From: Adiantum capillus-veneris
Taxonomy: Eukaryota > Streptophyta > Polypodiopsida > Polypodiales > Pteridaceae
NCBI GenBank assembly: GCA_014529385.2
Contig: CM043962.1
Span: 46,231,098 to 46,295,097, forward strand
Reading direction: 5' to 3'
Length of the DNA: 64,000 bases
Positions within the stretch are counted from its first letter, which is position 1. Each line of letters opens with the position of its first letter. The notes below the pieces were generated by a model. It had not been told where the DNA came from. It did no database searches and worked only from the letters and a program-made list of their open reading frames with translations. The translations under genes and the position numbers were made by a program. This document shows positions 9,097 through 17,525 of the stretch, one piece after another.

Positions 9097-10688
9097 TGTC
9101 ATAATAATCAATATCTAATTCTCCTAAATGATTTTCTCATATTAAACTGATCATTTAATGTGGGGAAGTGCCAAGGGAGAAAAAGCTAGAATATTGGTTA
9201 AGTTAGCAGACCGGCCACAGTAGGGATCCAAAGGAGGGAAAATAGGGATCCAAAGGGGGGGCCATCTGCAAAAGAGCCATGTGAAACAACGGGCTAAAAA
9301 GACCCTAAGGTTCAGCCCATTAAGACTTCCAAAATGCTAAGGTTCCAAAATTCAAAGGTTGTGTCCAAAGGTCAACCTTAGGGAAAATTGGATGCTTAGT
9401 GTGTGCCCAAAAAGTCTTTCTACATCCCTACATGGGAGGGGGCGAGCCCCAAAGCTAGGGGATGAGAGAGAAAGCCACACACACACACACAGGCTCCCTT
9501 TACACAAAGGGAATGAGGGACACATGTCAGCTCCCTAGGCCAGATGCCCACAAGGTATGCCCAATTCCTATTGGAAGACCCTTGAAGTGGACCAATGAGA
9601 ATTAGGCTAGAGTAAATCTAGTTTAATTAATTTAAAAACATTTAATAAAAGAAACCAATAAGAATTAAGTGTCCTAGAAGACTATTGGGCAGTCTCCCAA
9701 GGGGTCCAATGAGCATTCAGGAGCCCCATGGCTTGCCTGATTCCTATTGGCCAGGAGGCAAAGGGGTCCAATGAGAGTTTAGTTTAATTATTTAATTATC
9801 TAAAGCTCTCACAAAAGGGGAAAGGGGGACACATGTCAGAAGGCTATCACTTATGCTGCTTAATCCCTATTGGCTTGACCTGGGGAGGTCCAATGGGGCA
9901 AAAGCCAGACTAACTTAGCAGCTAGGGCTCGCCCAAGAGAGGGAGGGGGCTGATTTTTGCTTGGCATTGACACACACACACTCTCACACTTGACCATGTG
10001 TGAAGGGAAAATACTCTATCTCCTCCCAAGCTTTAATGGAGAGCTCATCACCTACTCCAAGCTTGTGAGATAGAAGCCTACATCAACACTCTCTTGGCAT
10101 GTGGATGCAAATCCAACCAAGAGCCAAGCTTCAATGCATGCTCATCTTCTCTACCAAGCTAATTACTAAGCTAAGCTATGCTAATATGAGTGATTATGTG
10201 AGGAGATGTACTTCTTTCTCGTAAGATACTTCTTTTTCCTCTCAATCTACTCTCATACCCTGCTAGCTCTCACCATCTTCGAAGGTGTGTGAGGTCTTGG
10301 GTCTGAGAACGGGGATAATTCAAGTTGTGTTTGATTAAGTGTTTTGCTTGGTGTATGAAGCTTCCATCTTCATTGCACTAGCTCGTCTTGAAGGAACACA
10401 AAGAATTGTATTGTACAATGTCTCTCTTGATGGGAGAAACCATAATACAAAGCCTTTTGGAGGGGGGACCGGCTCCATGCAAATCCGGTCCTCAACTGTT
10501 GTCAATAGCTTAATTGCTCTCTCTTTTGAAAGTATTGTCGATGCTATCTAACTAGGTGTTATGCTTTTTGTTGCTCTCTCCACCCAAGCACTCTTGTAAT
10601 TCTCATTAGGAATCAACTCTAATGAAATGCTCACTATGTTCATGCTAATTTCCGCTACACATAAGATTTTAGGCCATTAAATGTTACA
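9097..10688. mobile_element. Solo LTR, 1592 bp
   Basis: It begins TGTC at 9097 and ends TTACA at 10,688. It is flanked by perfect 5 bp duplications ACTTG (9092-9096 and 10,689-10,693), and the flanking sequence rejoins as a continuous LINE. It is a longer relative of the LTR at 60,820-62,063: shared blocks include 'ccatctgcaaaagagc', 'acttcca...gctaaggttcc', a (CA)n tract and 'ggaggggggaccggctccat'. Internal sequence has been lost, as expected from LTR-LTR recombination. The region at about 9565-9895 is packed with CCAAT/ATTGG motifs. Confidence 0.88.
9565..9895. promoter_or_regulatory. CCAAT/ATTGG motif array in LTR
   Basis: About nine CCAAT or ATTGG pentamers lie within roughly 330 bases. 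They occur mostly as 'gg(a/t)ccaatgag(a/c)(a/g)tt' or 'cctattgg' in alternating orientation. CCAAT boxes are bound by NF-Y in plants, so a role as a promoter/enhancer of the retrotransposon is possible. This is inferred from motif density only. Confidence 0.5.
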
Positions 10689-10950
10689 ACTTGCATATTT
10701 TCCCTGCGAGGCCTTTGATAGTTGGGCAATCTATGAAGAGGTGGGCCAGATCTTCACTAGCCACCCTACACCCCAAGCATTGATCTAACCCAATCCCTCT
10801 TTCCTGAATCTTCACCCCCATCGGTAGAGCACCCTAAATTACCTTCCATAAAAATACCTTCATGTGATGTGGCACCTTTGGCTTCCATGTGTTCTCCATT
10901 ACTTGCTCCCACTTTTCCTTCTGCCATTGTTTTTTCCATATCTTGATAGT
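10689..10950 (-). mobile_element. LINE fragment, part split by solo LTR (5' side)
   Basis: This continues the LINE zinc-finger (zf-RVT-like) region interrupted at 9096. The minus strand encodes the 'Q...DLAHLF...CQ' and 'GKI CK' region found at 13.3 and 23.6 kb. Similarity to the LINE at 23.4-23.6 kb continues to about 10,950, then fades. Confidence 0.75.
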
Positions 10951-11981
10951 TGTAAGAAGGTCATGCTTCTTAAAGCCATTAAGATAAGATTTATTTATGA
11001 AACAATTAATCTATTCAAAGTCAACAAATATTTTGAATAAAGAGTAGAGAAGGAGATAGAGCGTACCAAGATAGTTGTTAATAGTAGCCTTAGTAGGTCT
11101 ATCACTTTTCTTTTGAACAAACTTGGTAGGAGTTATGTTTAGTTTATCGCTCTTCCAAATGAATCTTAGGTTAAAGCTTCTACAAAATGGATCATGTAGA
11201 GAGATGGAGAAAGTTAAAATTTGAATAGAGGCTCACAGGGTTCTACATGGATCCTCCAAACCCATACAACAGAAAAAAAGGGATTAGAAAGTATTATTGA
11301 AGAAGAAGAGACACACCTTGGGTGCCACCACCACGAAGGACATAGCCACCACCCTCCAAGGTGCCCAAGGGGAGACCACGGGATGAGATCAATCACCACC
11401 AAGATAATACCAAAGGCCGGAATGACTTGCAAGCACACAAGGCTATTGTGGTGAGCCTTGTGCCTTGCATGAACCAACACCGCCCAAGAGGATGCAGCAC
11501 CACCATGGCTGACGGCCCCTGCCCCCACAGGCCCCCACCATGTTGGAGGACAAATAGATCTCAAACAAATGTGGCACTCAAAAGGGGATGGGATTATGTC
11601 CTCTCCTTCTACCAAAAAAGGGGGAGGCAAGGAACCGACAAGACCACCAAGCAGGGCAACCAACACCTAAGCCGTATTTGGATTTTATTTTTAAAATATC
11701 AAGGTAGCTAGTTGTAAGCTCTAATTGTTAGTCCTTAGAAGATCATCCATGTAAAGGAAGACGTGAGAAGCTCTTTAACACATAATAGTATAGCTCTTGG
11801 ATGCCTTATCCAATCCAACAATAAACCATTGTAGTGAGAGAGTTTGAAAACATAACTTATCTATGGGGTGATCCAAGAGTTTATGGAAGACAGCCATTTA
11901 GGTGGCAATAAAGCAATTATTTATATAAATCTTGTCTTTACTTGATTAGCTAAGTCAAATTGGAATGTCAATTCTAATTGG
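10951..11981 (-). other. Mostly unassigned; possible copia RT scrap near 11,740
   Basis: No intact gene. On the minus strand near 11,730-11,770 the peptide 'HVFLYMDDLLRTNN' resembles the Ty1/copia RT active-site region (YVDDLL). This fits the copia protease-like repeats just to the right (11,982-12,459), in the order expected for a minus-strand element. The GC-rich open frames at 11,214-11,711 have no recognisable homology. Confidence 0.3.
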
Positions 11982-12459
11982 AGTGAATTGACTAGGTCAA
12001 TCAAGCATCCAAGCAAGGCTAAGAGGGCCAAATGCAGGTTCCTGGGGTAAACAAAAATATGATTCCTCCTTTAGCAATAATCTTTCTAACCTTCAAATTG
12101 TCTCTAATTTTTAAATCACAAGTGCACACTTGTTTACCAAGTTCTTCGAAACTTCTAAAAAACTTATAATGTTTTATACAATTGCACTCATGAATCGAAT
12201 CATTAGACAAGAAATTAGTGTTATGGACTATGAACCAGTGAATTGACTAGGTCAATTAAGCAACCAAAGAAGGCTGAGAAGGTCAAATGCGGATTCTTGT
12301 GGTAGACAAGAATATGACTCATCCCTTAAGCAATAACATTTCTAACTTTCAAAAAAAAAAATCACAAGTGCAAACATGCACCAATTTTTACATATTGTAT
12401 ACCATTTCATTCGGGAATCAACTCATTTCATAGGAAATTAGTGCTATAATTTACATTTT
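11982..12459 (-). repeat. Tandem duplication (255 bp) of copia-protease-like sequence
   Basis: Two diverged copies start 'agtgaattgactagg' at 11,982 and 12,237. On the minus strand the first reads 'FFRSFEELGKQV' and 'NLKVRKIIAKGGII', reminiscent of the Ty1/copia protease region (FxSFxxLGKxV...GKGxI). The catalytic aspartate triad is not preserved. The second copy is more degraded. Confidence 0.55.
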
Positions 12460-12871
12460 TTATAGGATGGTGATAAGATCAATCAATCATGGCATTGTTT
12501 AACAAATCATGGTGACAAATAAGAGCATCAAAATTTTCAAAAAAATGGATAAGGGGGAAACCAATTAAAAAGTAGCTCTCTTTGATGATATTGTGTGGTT
12601 AAGCACGCAACTCATTCACATGATAGGAGCGAGAAGAGGGGTAGTTGACAAAGATGAAGGATGGATGCATGCTTTGAGATGTTTAGAACACTCGATAGGG
12701 TAGGAGTGGTAGGCTTTTTCTGTGTACAAGACTCTAATGGGACCCTAGCCCCCTCAAGGCACATGTAATGCTTGAGGGAATTTGTACTATTTTTGGGTTA
12801 ATATAAATTCTCTCAACTCACCATTGTGAGTATGGAATAAAAAAACTCATAGCAAGCTTTACACTTTTGTA
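12460..12871 (+). other. Unassigned, with possible LINE 3' tail at 12,700-12,850
   Basis: At 12,740-12,845 the plus strand has 'ccctcaaggcacatgtaatgc', then 'ctctcaactcaccattgtgagt' and 'aataaaaaaa'. This resembles the 3' end of the plus-strand LINE at 24.05-24.15 kb (CCCTCAAGGC, hairpin CTCAC..GTGAG, A-tail). It is probably the tail of a severely truncated relative. Nothing is seen in 12,460-12,700. Confidence 0.35.
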
Positions 12872-12887
12872 GTGCCATGTTCATCTT

Positions 12888-13504
12888 TTTCTCTTTTTTT
12901 TTTTAGCAAAACTCACAATTGTGAGTGAATTATATTGATCATCCCAAGAAATTACAAGATCTTCTCATGCTCATCCCGAGCCATGACATCATCAAGAGAC
13001 CATAATTACATCTGCTAATTGGGGAGCCACCCCTAAAGGACTGCCCCCTTATCCTTGGTACAAGGCATCGGTAATCCTAGGCCAATTATCCGAGTTTTGC
13101 TTGAGTCTGAGCGTCCATATTAGTAATTTGCTTTTTTGTATAGTTTCTTCGAAGCTTGCCACCTCAGGATCTCCTTCAAACACACGGTGGTTCCTTGTTT
13201 GCCATACATTATGTAAAAGAACTACCTGACAATTTGAGTGTTGATGAGGAGGGCATGACTTCCCAAATTCTTACCTCCAAGGAATAAATCAGTCTTGAAA
13301 AATCAATTTTCCATGTCCTTTGGACCCACTTGCATATTTTTCTTGTGAGGCCTCTGATAGCTTGGCATTCCATGAATAGGTGGGCCAGATCTTTGCTAGC
13401 CAACCTGCACCCCAAGCATCGATCTGTCACAATCCCTCTCTCCTGAATCTTCACCCCTGTCGCGATAGAGCACCCCAAATTACCTTCCACAGAAATACCT
13501 TCAT
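12888..13504 (-). mobile_element. 5'-truncated LINE with 16 bp target duplication
   Basis: The minus-strand insertion ends in an oligo(T) run at its left edge (poly(A) on the minus strand), preceded by the family hairpin CTCACAATTGTGAG. The flanks GTGCCATGTTCATCTT (12,872-12,887) and GTGCCACATTCATCTT (13,505-13,520) match at 14 of 16 positions. The insert encodes the C-terminal zinc-finger-like region (13,209-13,504): 'CLGCRLASKDLAHLFMECQA' then 'KICKWVQRTWK'. This region lies downstream of RT in plant L1 LINEs and may bind template RNA. Confidence 0.85.
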
Positions 13505-13520
13505 GTGCCACATTCATCTT

Positions 13521-13666
13521 ATTTTAACTCTTTGAGAATGTTAAGCATCAAGCTTCTTGAGTTATTAAAGGCAATTTGGGAAATCACTAGGGAATTTTAA
13601 CACTTTAAGAATGTTCCGCATCAAGCTTCTAGATTTAGTAAAGGCAATTTGGAAAATCACCATGGA
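13521..13666. repeat. 73 bp tandem duplication
   Basis: Two adjacent copies start 'attttaac(t/a)ctttgagaatg'-like strings at 13,521 and 13,594 and share 'catcaagcttct...aaaggcaatttgg'. Confidence 0.85.
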
Positions 13667-13934
13667 ACTGGCTTGTCCACCAAGCCAAGAATAGAAGAGA
13701 GATAGATAAAAATCAATTGGCATATTCAAGAGGAGGAGTTCTAGATGGTTGAGATGTACTAGCATGGTCAAACAACATGACACTTGATTCACATAAAGCC
13801 TTTGGGTCAATAAATTTAAAGTATACTTTAAAGTAAGGCCTCTATCATTCCAAACTAATTATTTGGAGGTCCTAGAACAATAGTGACTTTATATTGTGTG
13901 TGGCTAACCTCTTAGTTGAATTGCAAGTACATCA
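13667..13934. other. No gene seen
   Basis: This is unassigned AT-rich sequence to the left of the LTR-like fragment. A minus-strand open frame (13,565-13,810) has no recognisable homology. Confidence 0.4.
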
Positions 13935-14043
13935 CATGAGAGGTGCTTGGAGGGGCTACATACATTAGTGTATTAAGAAGCATGAATCCTAAACTAGAGG
14001 GAATTCCCATGAGTGTGAGGTGCTACAATGCCCATACCCAACA
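13935..14043 (-). mobile_element. LTR-like fragment (left)
   Basis: Its last about 66 bases ('cctaaactagaggg...gagtgtgaggtgctacaa...cccaaca') match the outer end of the LTR-like segment at 19,076-19,329 at roughly 75 percent. Directly after it, 14,044-14,053 (ACCCTCCCC on plus) is a polypurine tract on the minus strand. That is the position expected just before a minus-strand 3' LTR beginning TGTTGGG. The other end of this LTR was not found. Confidence 0.45.
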
Positions 14044-14105
14044 ACCCTCCCCATGTTGATAATGTTTGCACATAACATTTTATAAAAGCATATAGCACTC
14101 ACACA

Positions 14106-14331
14106 AACTACCTCCCCTCAAACACAAACAAGGATGAATGAACACAAATTTGCATCCCCTTTACATATAGGGTGTAGGCACACAAATCCTCCCCCTCACA
14201 AAAAAGTAAGTAGGCAAACACAAGCCTGTCCTACACAGAAAGGTGAAATACACGAATCCCTCAAACATAAGGGTGGATACGCAAGCTTCCCCTATCACAC
14301 ACAAGAGGGTATGGAGACACACAAACTGAGT
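14106..14331. repeat. Degenerate minisatellite, about 37 bp unit
   Basis: About six imperfect units of the form 'acacaaat.ctcccct.acaca.a.gggtg.aggc' follow each other. Each has a CCCCT-type block followed by an AGGG-type block, so single units can fold weakly. It lies just inside the left LTR-like fragment. Confidence 0.6.
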
Positions 14332-14871
14332 GCTTCATATATACAGATTATTATTTTCTCAGTTGAAGAGTCTTCTCCCCACTACATGTGGTGCAAATGT
14401 TGTAGGCACCATGCAAGTTGTTGTTGATGATGTTCTTTGATTGCTTATCATTTTTTCCATGTTGTTTGATGTTGTTTGGCTGTTTGTGCTCCACTAGCCA
14501 TATGTGATACATCACAGGTGATTAATGATTTGAGTTTAGACATGACATACACACAATTTGAGGCGCATAGGTTTTTGGTCCTAGAGAAAGGTATTACTAT
14601 AAATTAGATAGTGGTGTCTAGTCCTCTTACAATGGGCACAAATGCATTAACATGGATCTATACATACATTTTAAATTTAGAGATGTGAAAGGTCATATAT
14701 CTATTTAACATAATACGGTGGAGGGGAGCGTCCTTTACACATGGCGCAAGCTGCAAGATGAAGTCTAACTGCCAAAAGTGAGAAATGCTCATGTGCACGC
14801 GATAAAGAGAGAGAGAGGCCGCCTTCGGCGCCCTGCGCGAGGTGACACAGTGGACCGACAAGACCAGTCAC

Positions 14872-14873
<2 letters not shown>
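14332..14873. other. Unassigned; candidate Helitron-like 5' end near 14,657
   Basis: No gene. 'A/TCTATACATACATTTT' at about 14,656 resembles the 5' consensus of plant Helitrons (A/TCTMTAYTA), but the match is short. A (GA)n run followed by GGCCGCCTTCGGCG lies at 14,805-14,830 and resembles the hairpin at 17,498-17,514. Confidence 0.3.
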
Positions 14874-14936
<63 letters not shown>

Positions 14937-14937
14937 A
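14874..14937. repeat. Compound (TG)n(AG)n microsatellite
   Basis: A TG run of about 40 bases switches directly to an AG run of about 25 bases. The same structure recurs at 15,363-15,423. Confidence 0.95.
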
Positions 14938-15000
14938 ATTAATGAAAGAGCACGCATTGCACTGTGAGATCGTGCTTCCTAGCAGAGTTTGACCTGCAAC

Positions 15001-15360
15001 ATGGCTACCCTGGCTACTGCATCCATCTCCAATGCTGCTCATGTGGGCAACAACCTTGCTACCTAGAATGCTCGTCGCGAGGAGGTCCTTGTGGCGCAGG
15101 CCAGAGTTAACATGAGCTTTGACTATTGGTATGGGCCCGATGCCCCGAATACCTTGGCCCCTTCTCTGCCACCCCTTACTACCTCAAGTGCAAGTTCTTT
15201 AGCGGTTATGACTGGGACACGGTTGGCTTGTCTGTAGACCCTGAGGCATTTGCCAAGAACAGGGCTTTGGAGGTTATCGACAAGTGATGGGCCATGCTTA
15301 ATGGAGCTTTGGGATGCATCTTCCCAGAGGTTGCACAGAAGTATTTGAATGTGTCCTTTG
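15001..15360 (+). pseudogene. Chlorophyll a/b-binding protein (Lhcb) fragment
   Basis: Starting at an ATG, the plus strand reads an alanine-rich transit-peptide-like stretch, then '[15 protein letters not shown]', then (after a frameshift near 15,157) '[19 protein letters not shown]' and 'RALEVIDK', a TGA, and 'WAMLNGALGCIFPEV'. This is the N-terminal third of an LHCII protein. The family signature is (W/L)YGPDRPKxLGPF...DYGWDTAGLSADPE...ExIHxRWAMLGALG. LHCII harvests light in the thylakoid membrane. In-frame stops at TAG (about 15,064) and TGA (about 15,286), plus the frameshift, make it non-functional. No intron is seen. It ends at a microsatellite and is followed by two other unrelated gene fragments on the same strand, which suggests capture by a mobile element. 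Confidence 0.85.
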
Positions 15361-15362
15361 GT

Positions 15363-15365
15363 TGT

Positions 15366-15423
<58 letters not shown>
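15363..15423. repeat. Compound (TG)n(AG)n microsatellite
   Basis: A TG run followed directly by an AG run. It truncates the Lhcb fragment at its 3' side. Confidence 0.95.
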
Positions 15424-15426
<3 letters not shown>

Positions 15427-15539
15427 CGATACAACAATGGAATCAGGAGAGAAAGAATAGAGAGATGTGTTGGAATCCACTGGTCTATTGCTGAACTAAT
15501 TGCTACATGGCTTAGAGTGTGAGCTGAGAATGCCCACAG

Positions 15540-16430
15540 TGTTTCTGTAGTGTAGTACGTGGTGATGCAGCTGGGGACAGAGAACTAGGTGAGGGATTGG
15601 AGGATGATGAGGGCCATCCTGGATTACCACCTCCTCACCCTCATGGACATGAAGAGCACGGACAAGCTGCTCATGTATGCAACCAATGGAACATTGCATT
15701 TTGTAGACATGATGGATGCATTGTAGAACGAGAGTGGGACGCTCTGATCCGAAAGGTGCAGAGCTGCCTGCAAGAGGAAGAATCCTTCAATAGATGTGTT
15801 CCTAGAAACTCTTAGCCGCAGATTGGCAGATTTCGTCGATGAAAAGCTTGCAAAGGCAGTGGCAGTAAATTCCATCCATGTGAAGAGCGAGGATAGGAGT
15901 AAAGACTTAGATGGTGAGTTTTATGAGAAGAAACCACCACAGGTGTACGAGAGCCTACAAAAACTGGTTGCTCTGATAGAGGGTGTGATGAAGGAGCTGT
16001 CAAGCATACCGGATGAGATCTGTCGACCGAGATGTGAAGCCAGTTGTCCACAATGTGGCAGCATGTGCTACCATGCCAAAGGACAAAGTGCTGCAAAGCA
16101 TGATACTGTATACCAGCCTTCAAGACTCAACGGATCCTACTGGTCTGGGGATAGGACACTGGTGGAAAATTTGTGCCTTCAGCAAGTGGAGACAGGCAAC
16201 TGGATGAATCTCCGGGACGAGAATGGAGAATTTCCCCTTACACAGATTTCAACAAGGAGTAACCGACTTGGACGATGCCTTTCAGTAATGAGGATAATGC
16301 AATCAAGGTGCAGGAGAGTCTCTTCTTCCACTTTCAGAAAGAGTTGGTGGATAAGCTGAATGAAACATATTACCCATCAAGAAAGCGTGCATTGGCACCC
16401 ACCAGAATATGCTTGCCGCCACGTTGCAGC
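15540..16430 (+). pseudogene. Cys/His-rich protein fragment, very-large-GTPase C-terminus-like
   Basis: The plus strand, in broken frames, encodes 'FVDMMDAL', a helical region 'LSRRLADFVDEKLAKAVAV', then a metal-binding-looking module 'CRPRCEASCPQCGSMCYHAKG...KHDTVYQP' with 'NGSYWSG'. After a frameshift near 16,240 come 'PYTDFNKE', a stop, and 'SLFFHFQKELVDKLNE'. The order CPxCxxxC...KHxxxxQPxGLxGxxW...W.PYxDF...P.W...Y..xxF..EL is what I recall from the C-terminus of interferon-induced very-large-GTPase (GVIN/URGCP-like) relatives. The match is from memory and the role in plants is unknown to me. Stops and shifts show it is not functional. It sits between the Lhcb and PPR fragments on the same strand. 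Confidence 0.45.
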
Positions 16431-16459
16431 TGGTTTAGCAACAAACCAGTGCTGAATCC

Positions 16460-17350
16460 GTTTCCCTACTATAGACTTGCACCTTGAAAGCATGTGGCAT
16501 TACACAAGATGCTTACATGGGCGAAAGAATTCACGATGATATTGTTAGACTAGGGTTGTTGAAAGATAACATCGTGCTTTGGCACTACCTCGATCGACAT
16601 GTATCCCAAATGTGGTGCACTTCATAAGGCACAAAAAGTGTGTGAGGAGCTTCCTATCTTGGATGTCATCTCTTGGAATGCACCGATTGCAAGATTTGTC
16701 CAACTTGGGAAGGGCCAAAAAGCTCAAGGTTGTTTTTGACAGATGCGAAGCAAGGGTGTCTCTCCAGATGCAATCACATACGCTTGCATCTTGCAGCCAA
16801 GGATCAGCGTCACAAAGCTCCAAGCTATTTTCAGTAAGGGCCTCTTTCCAACCACAATCACATACACTTGCACTTTGAAGACATGTGGCATTACACAAGA
16901 TCCTCATATGAGAAAAAGAATACACGATTTAGGTTTTCGAAAGAAATCATCGTGCTTGGCACTACCTTGGTCAACATGTATCCCAAATGTGGTGCACTTC
17001 ATAAAGCACAAAAAGTGTGTGAGGAGCTTGATGTCTGGGATGTCATCGCTTGGAACACAGTGATTGTGGGGTATGCCCAACTTGGGCAGGGCCAAGAAGC
17101 TATGGGCTATTCTCTATAGATGTGAAGCGAGGGTGTCTTTCCAAATGCAATCACATTCGCTTGCATCTTGAAGGCAAACATGGCAAGGCGAAGGGGGAGA
17201 TCTACGATGAGACGTCTGTAACTTTTCTCCAAGGCATGTTGTGAGAACGAGACAGACATATGCTCCAAGATTGTGCTAAGAAGAAGGATTATTACCAAGG
17301 CAATAGGATACATGCTGATATTCATGATAGTGGGTTGCTTGAAACGAGCA
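16460..17350 (+). pseudogene. Pentatricopeptide repeat (PPR) protein fragment
   Basis: In several broken frames the plus strand reads consecutive PPR motifs: 'CTLKACGITQDAYMGERIHD', 'LVNMYPKCGALHKAQKVCEE', 'DVIAWNTVIVGYAQLGQGQEA' and 'NRIHADIHDSGLLE'. Two units of about 385 bp (16,470-16,855 and 16,856-17,250) are near duplicates. PPR proteins of this P-L-S type act in organelle RNA editing and processing, and this wording is characteristic of ferns and lycophytes. Repeated stops and frameshifts (for example around 16,570 and 17,119) rule out function. It is the third gene fragment in the block after Lhcb and the Cys/His-rich piece. Confidence 0.85.
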
Positions 17351-17497
17351 CACTATCTATCTATAGTATATATAAGGGGGGGGAGGAATTTCGGTCCCTC
17401 CCATGGTCACGTTCACAAGCAACTTGATCCGGTTGTGTTCTTTGTACTCCCAATGACTCAAGCAAATAACGCGTGGAGAGAGAGAGAGAGAGAGAGA

Positions 17498-17525
17498 GGC
17501 CGCCGAAGGCGGCCAGCCATACTAG
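17498..17525 (+). mobile_element. Helitron-like 3' terminus (hairpin plus CTAG)
   Basis: A perfect inverted repeat GGCCGCC-GAA-GGCGGCC (17,498-17,514) is followed seven bases later by CTAG and then T. Helitrons end in a short GC-rich hairpin a few bases before CTRR and insert between A and T. The hairpin follows a (GA)n run. It lies directly 3' of three captured-looking gene fragments on the same strand. A convincing 5' end was not proven. Confidence 0.45.

Noticed and set aside
11214-11711. GC-richer open frames on both strands as a possible gene
   Set aside because: Overlapping frames on both strands, Cys/His-rich by composition only, with no recognisable domain or conserved relative in the window.
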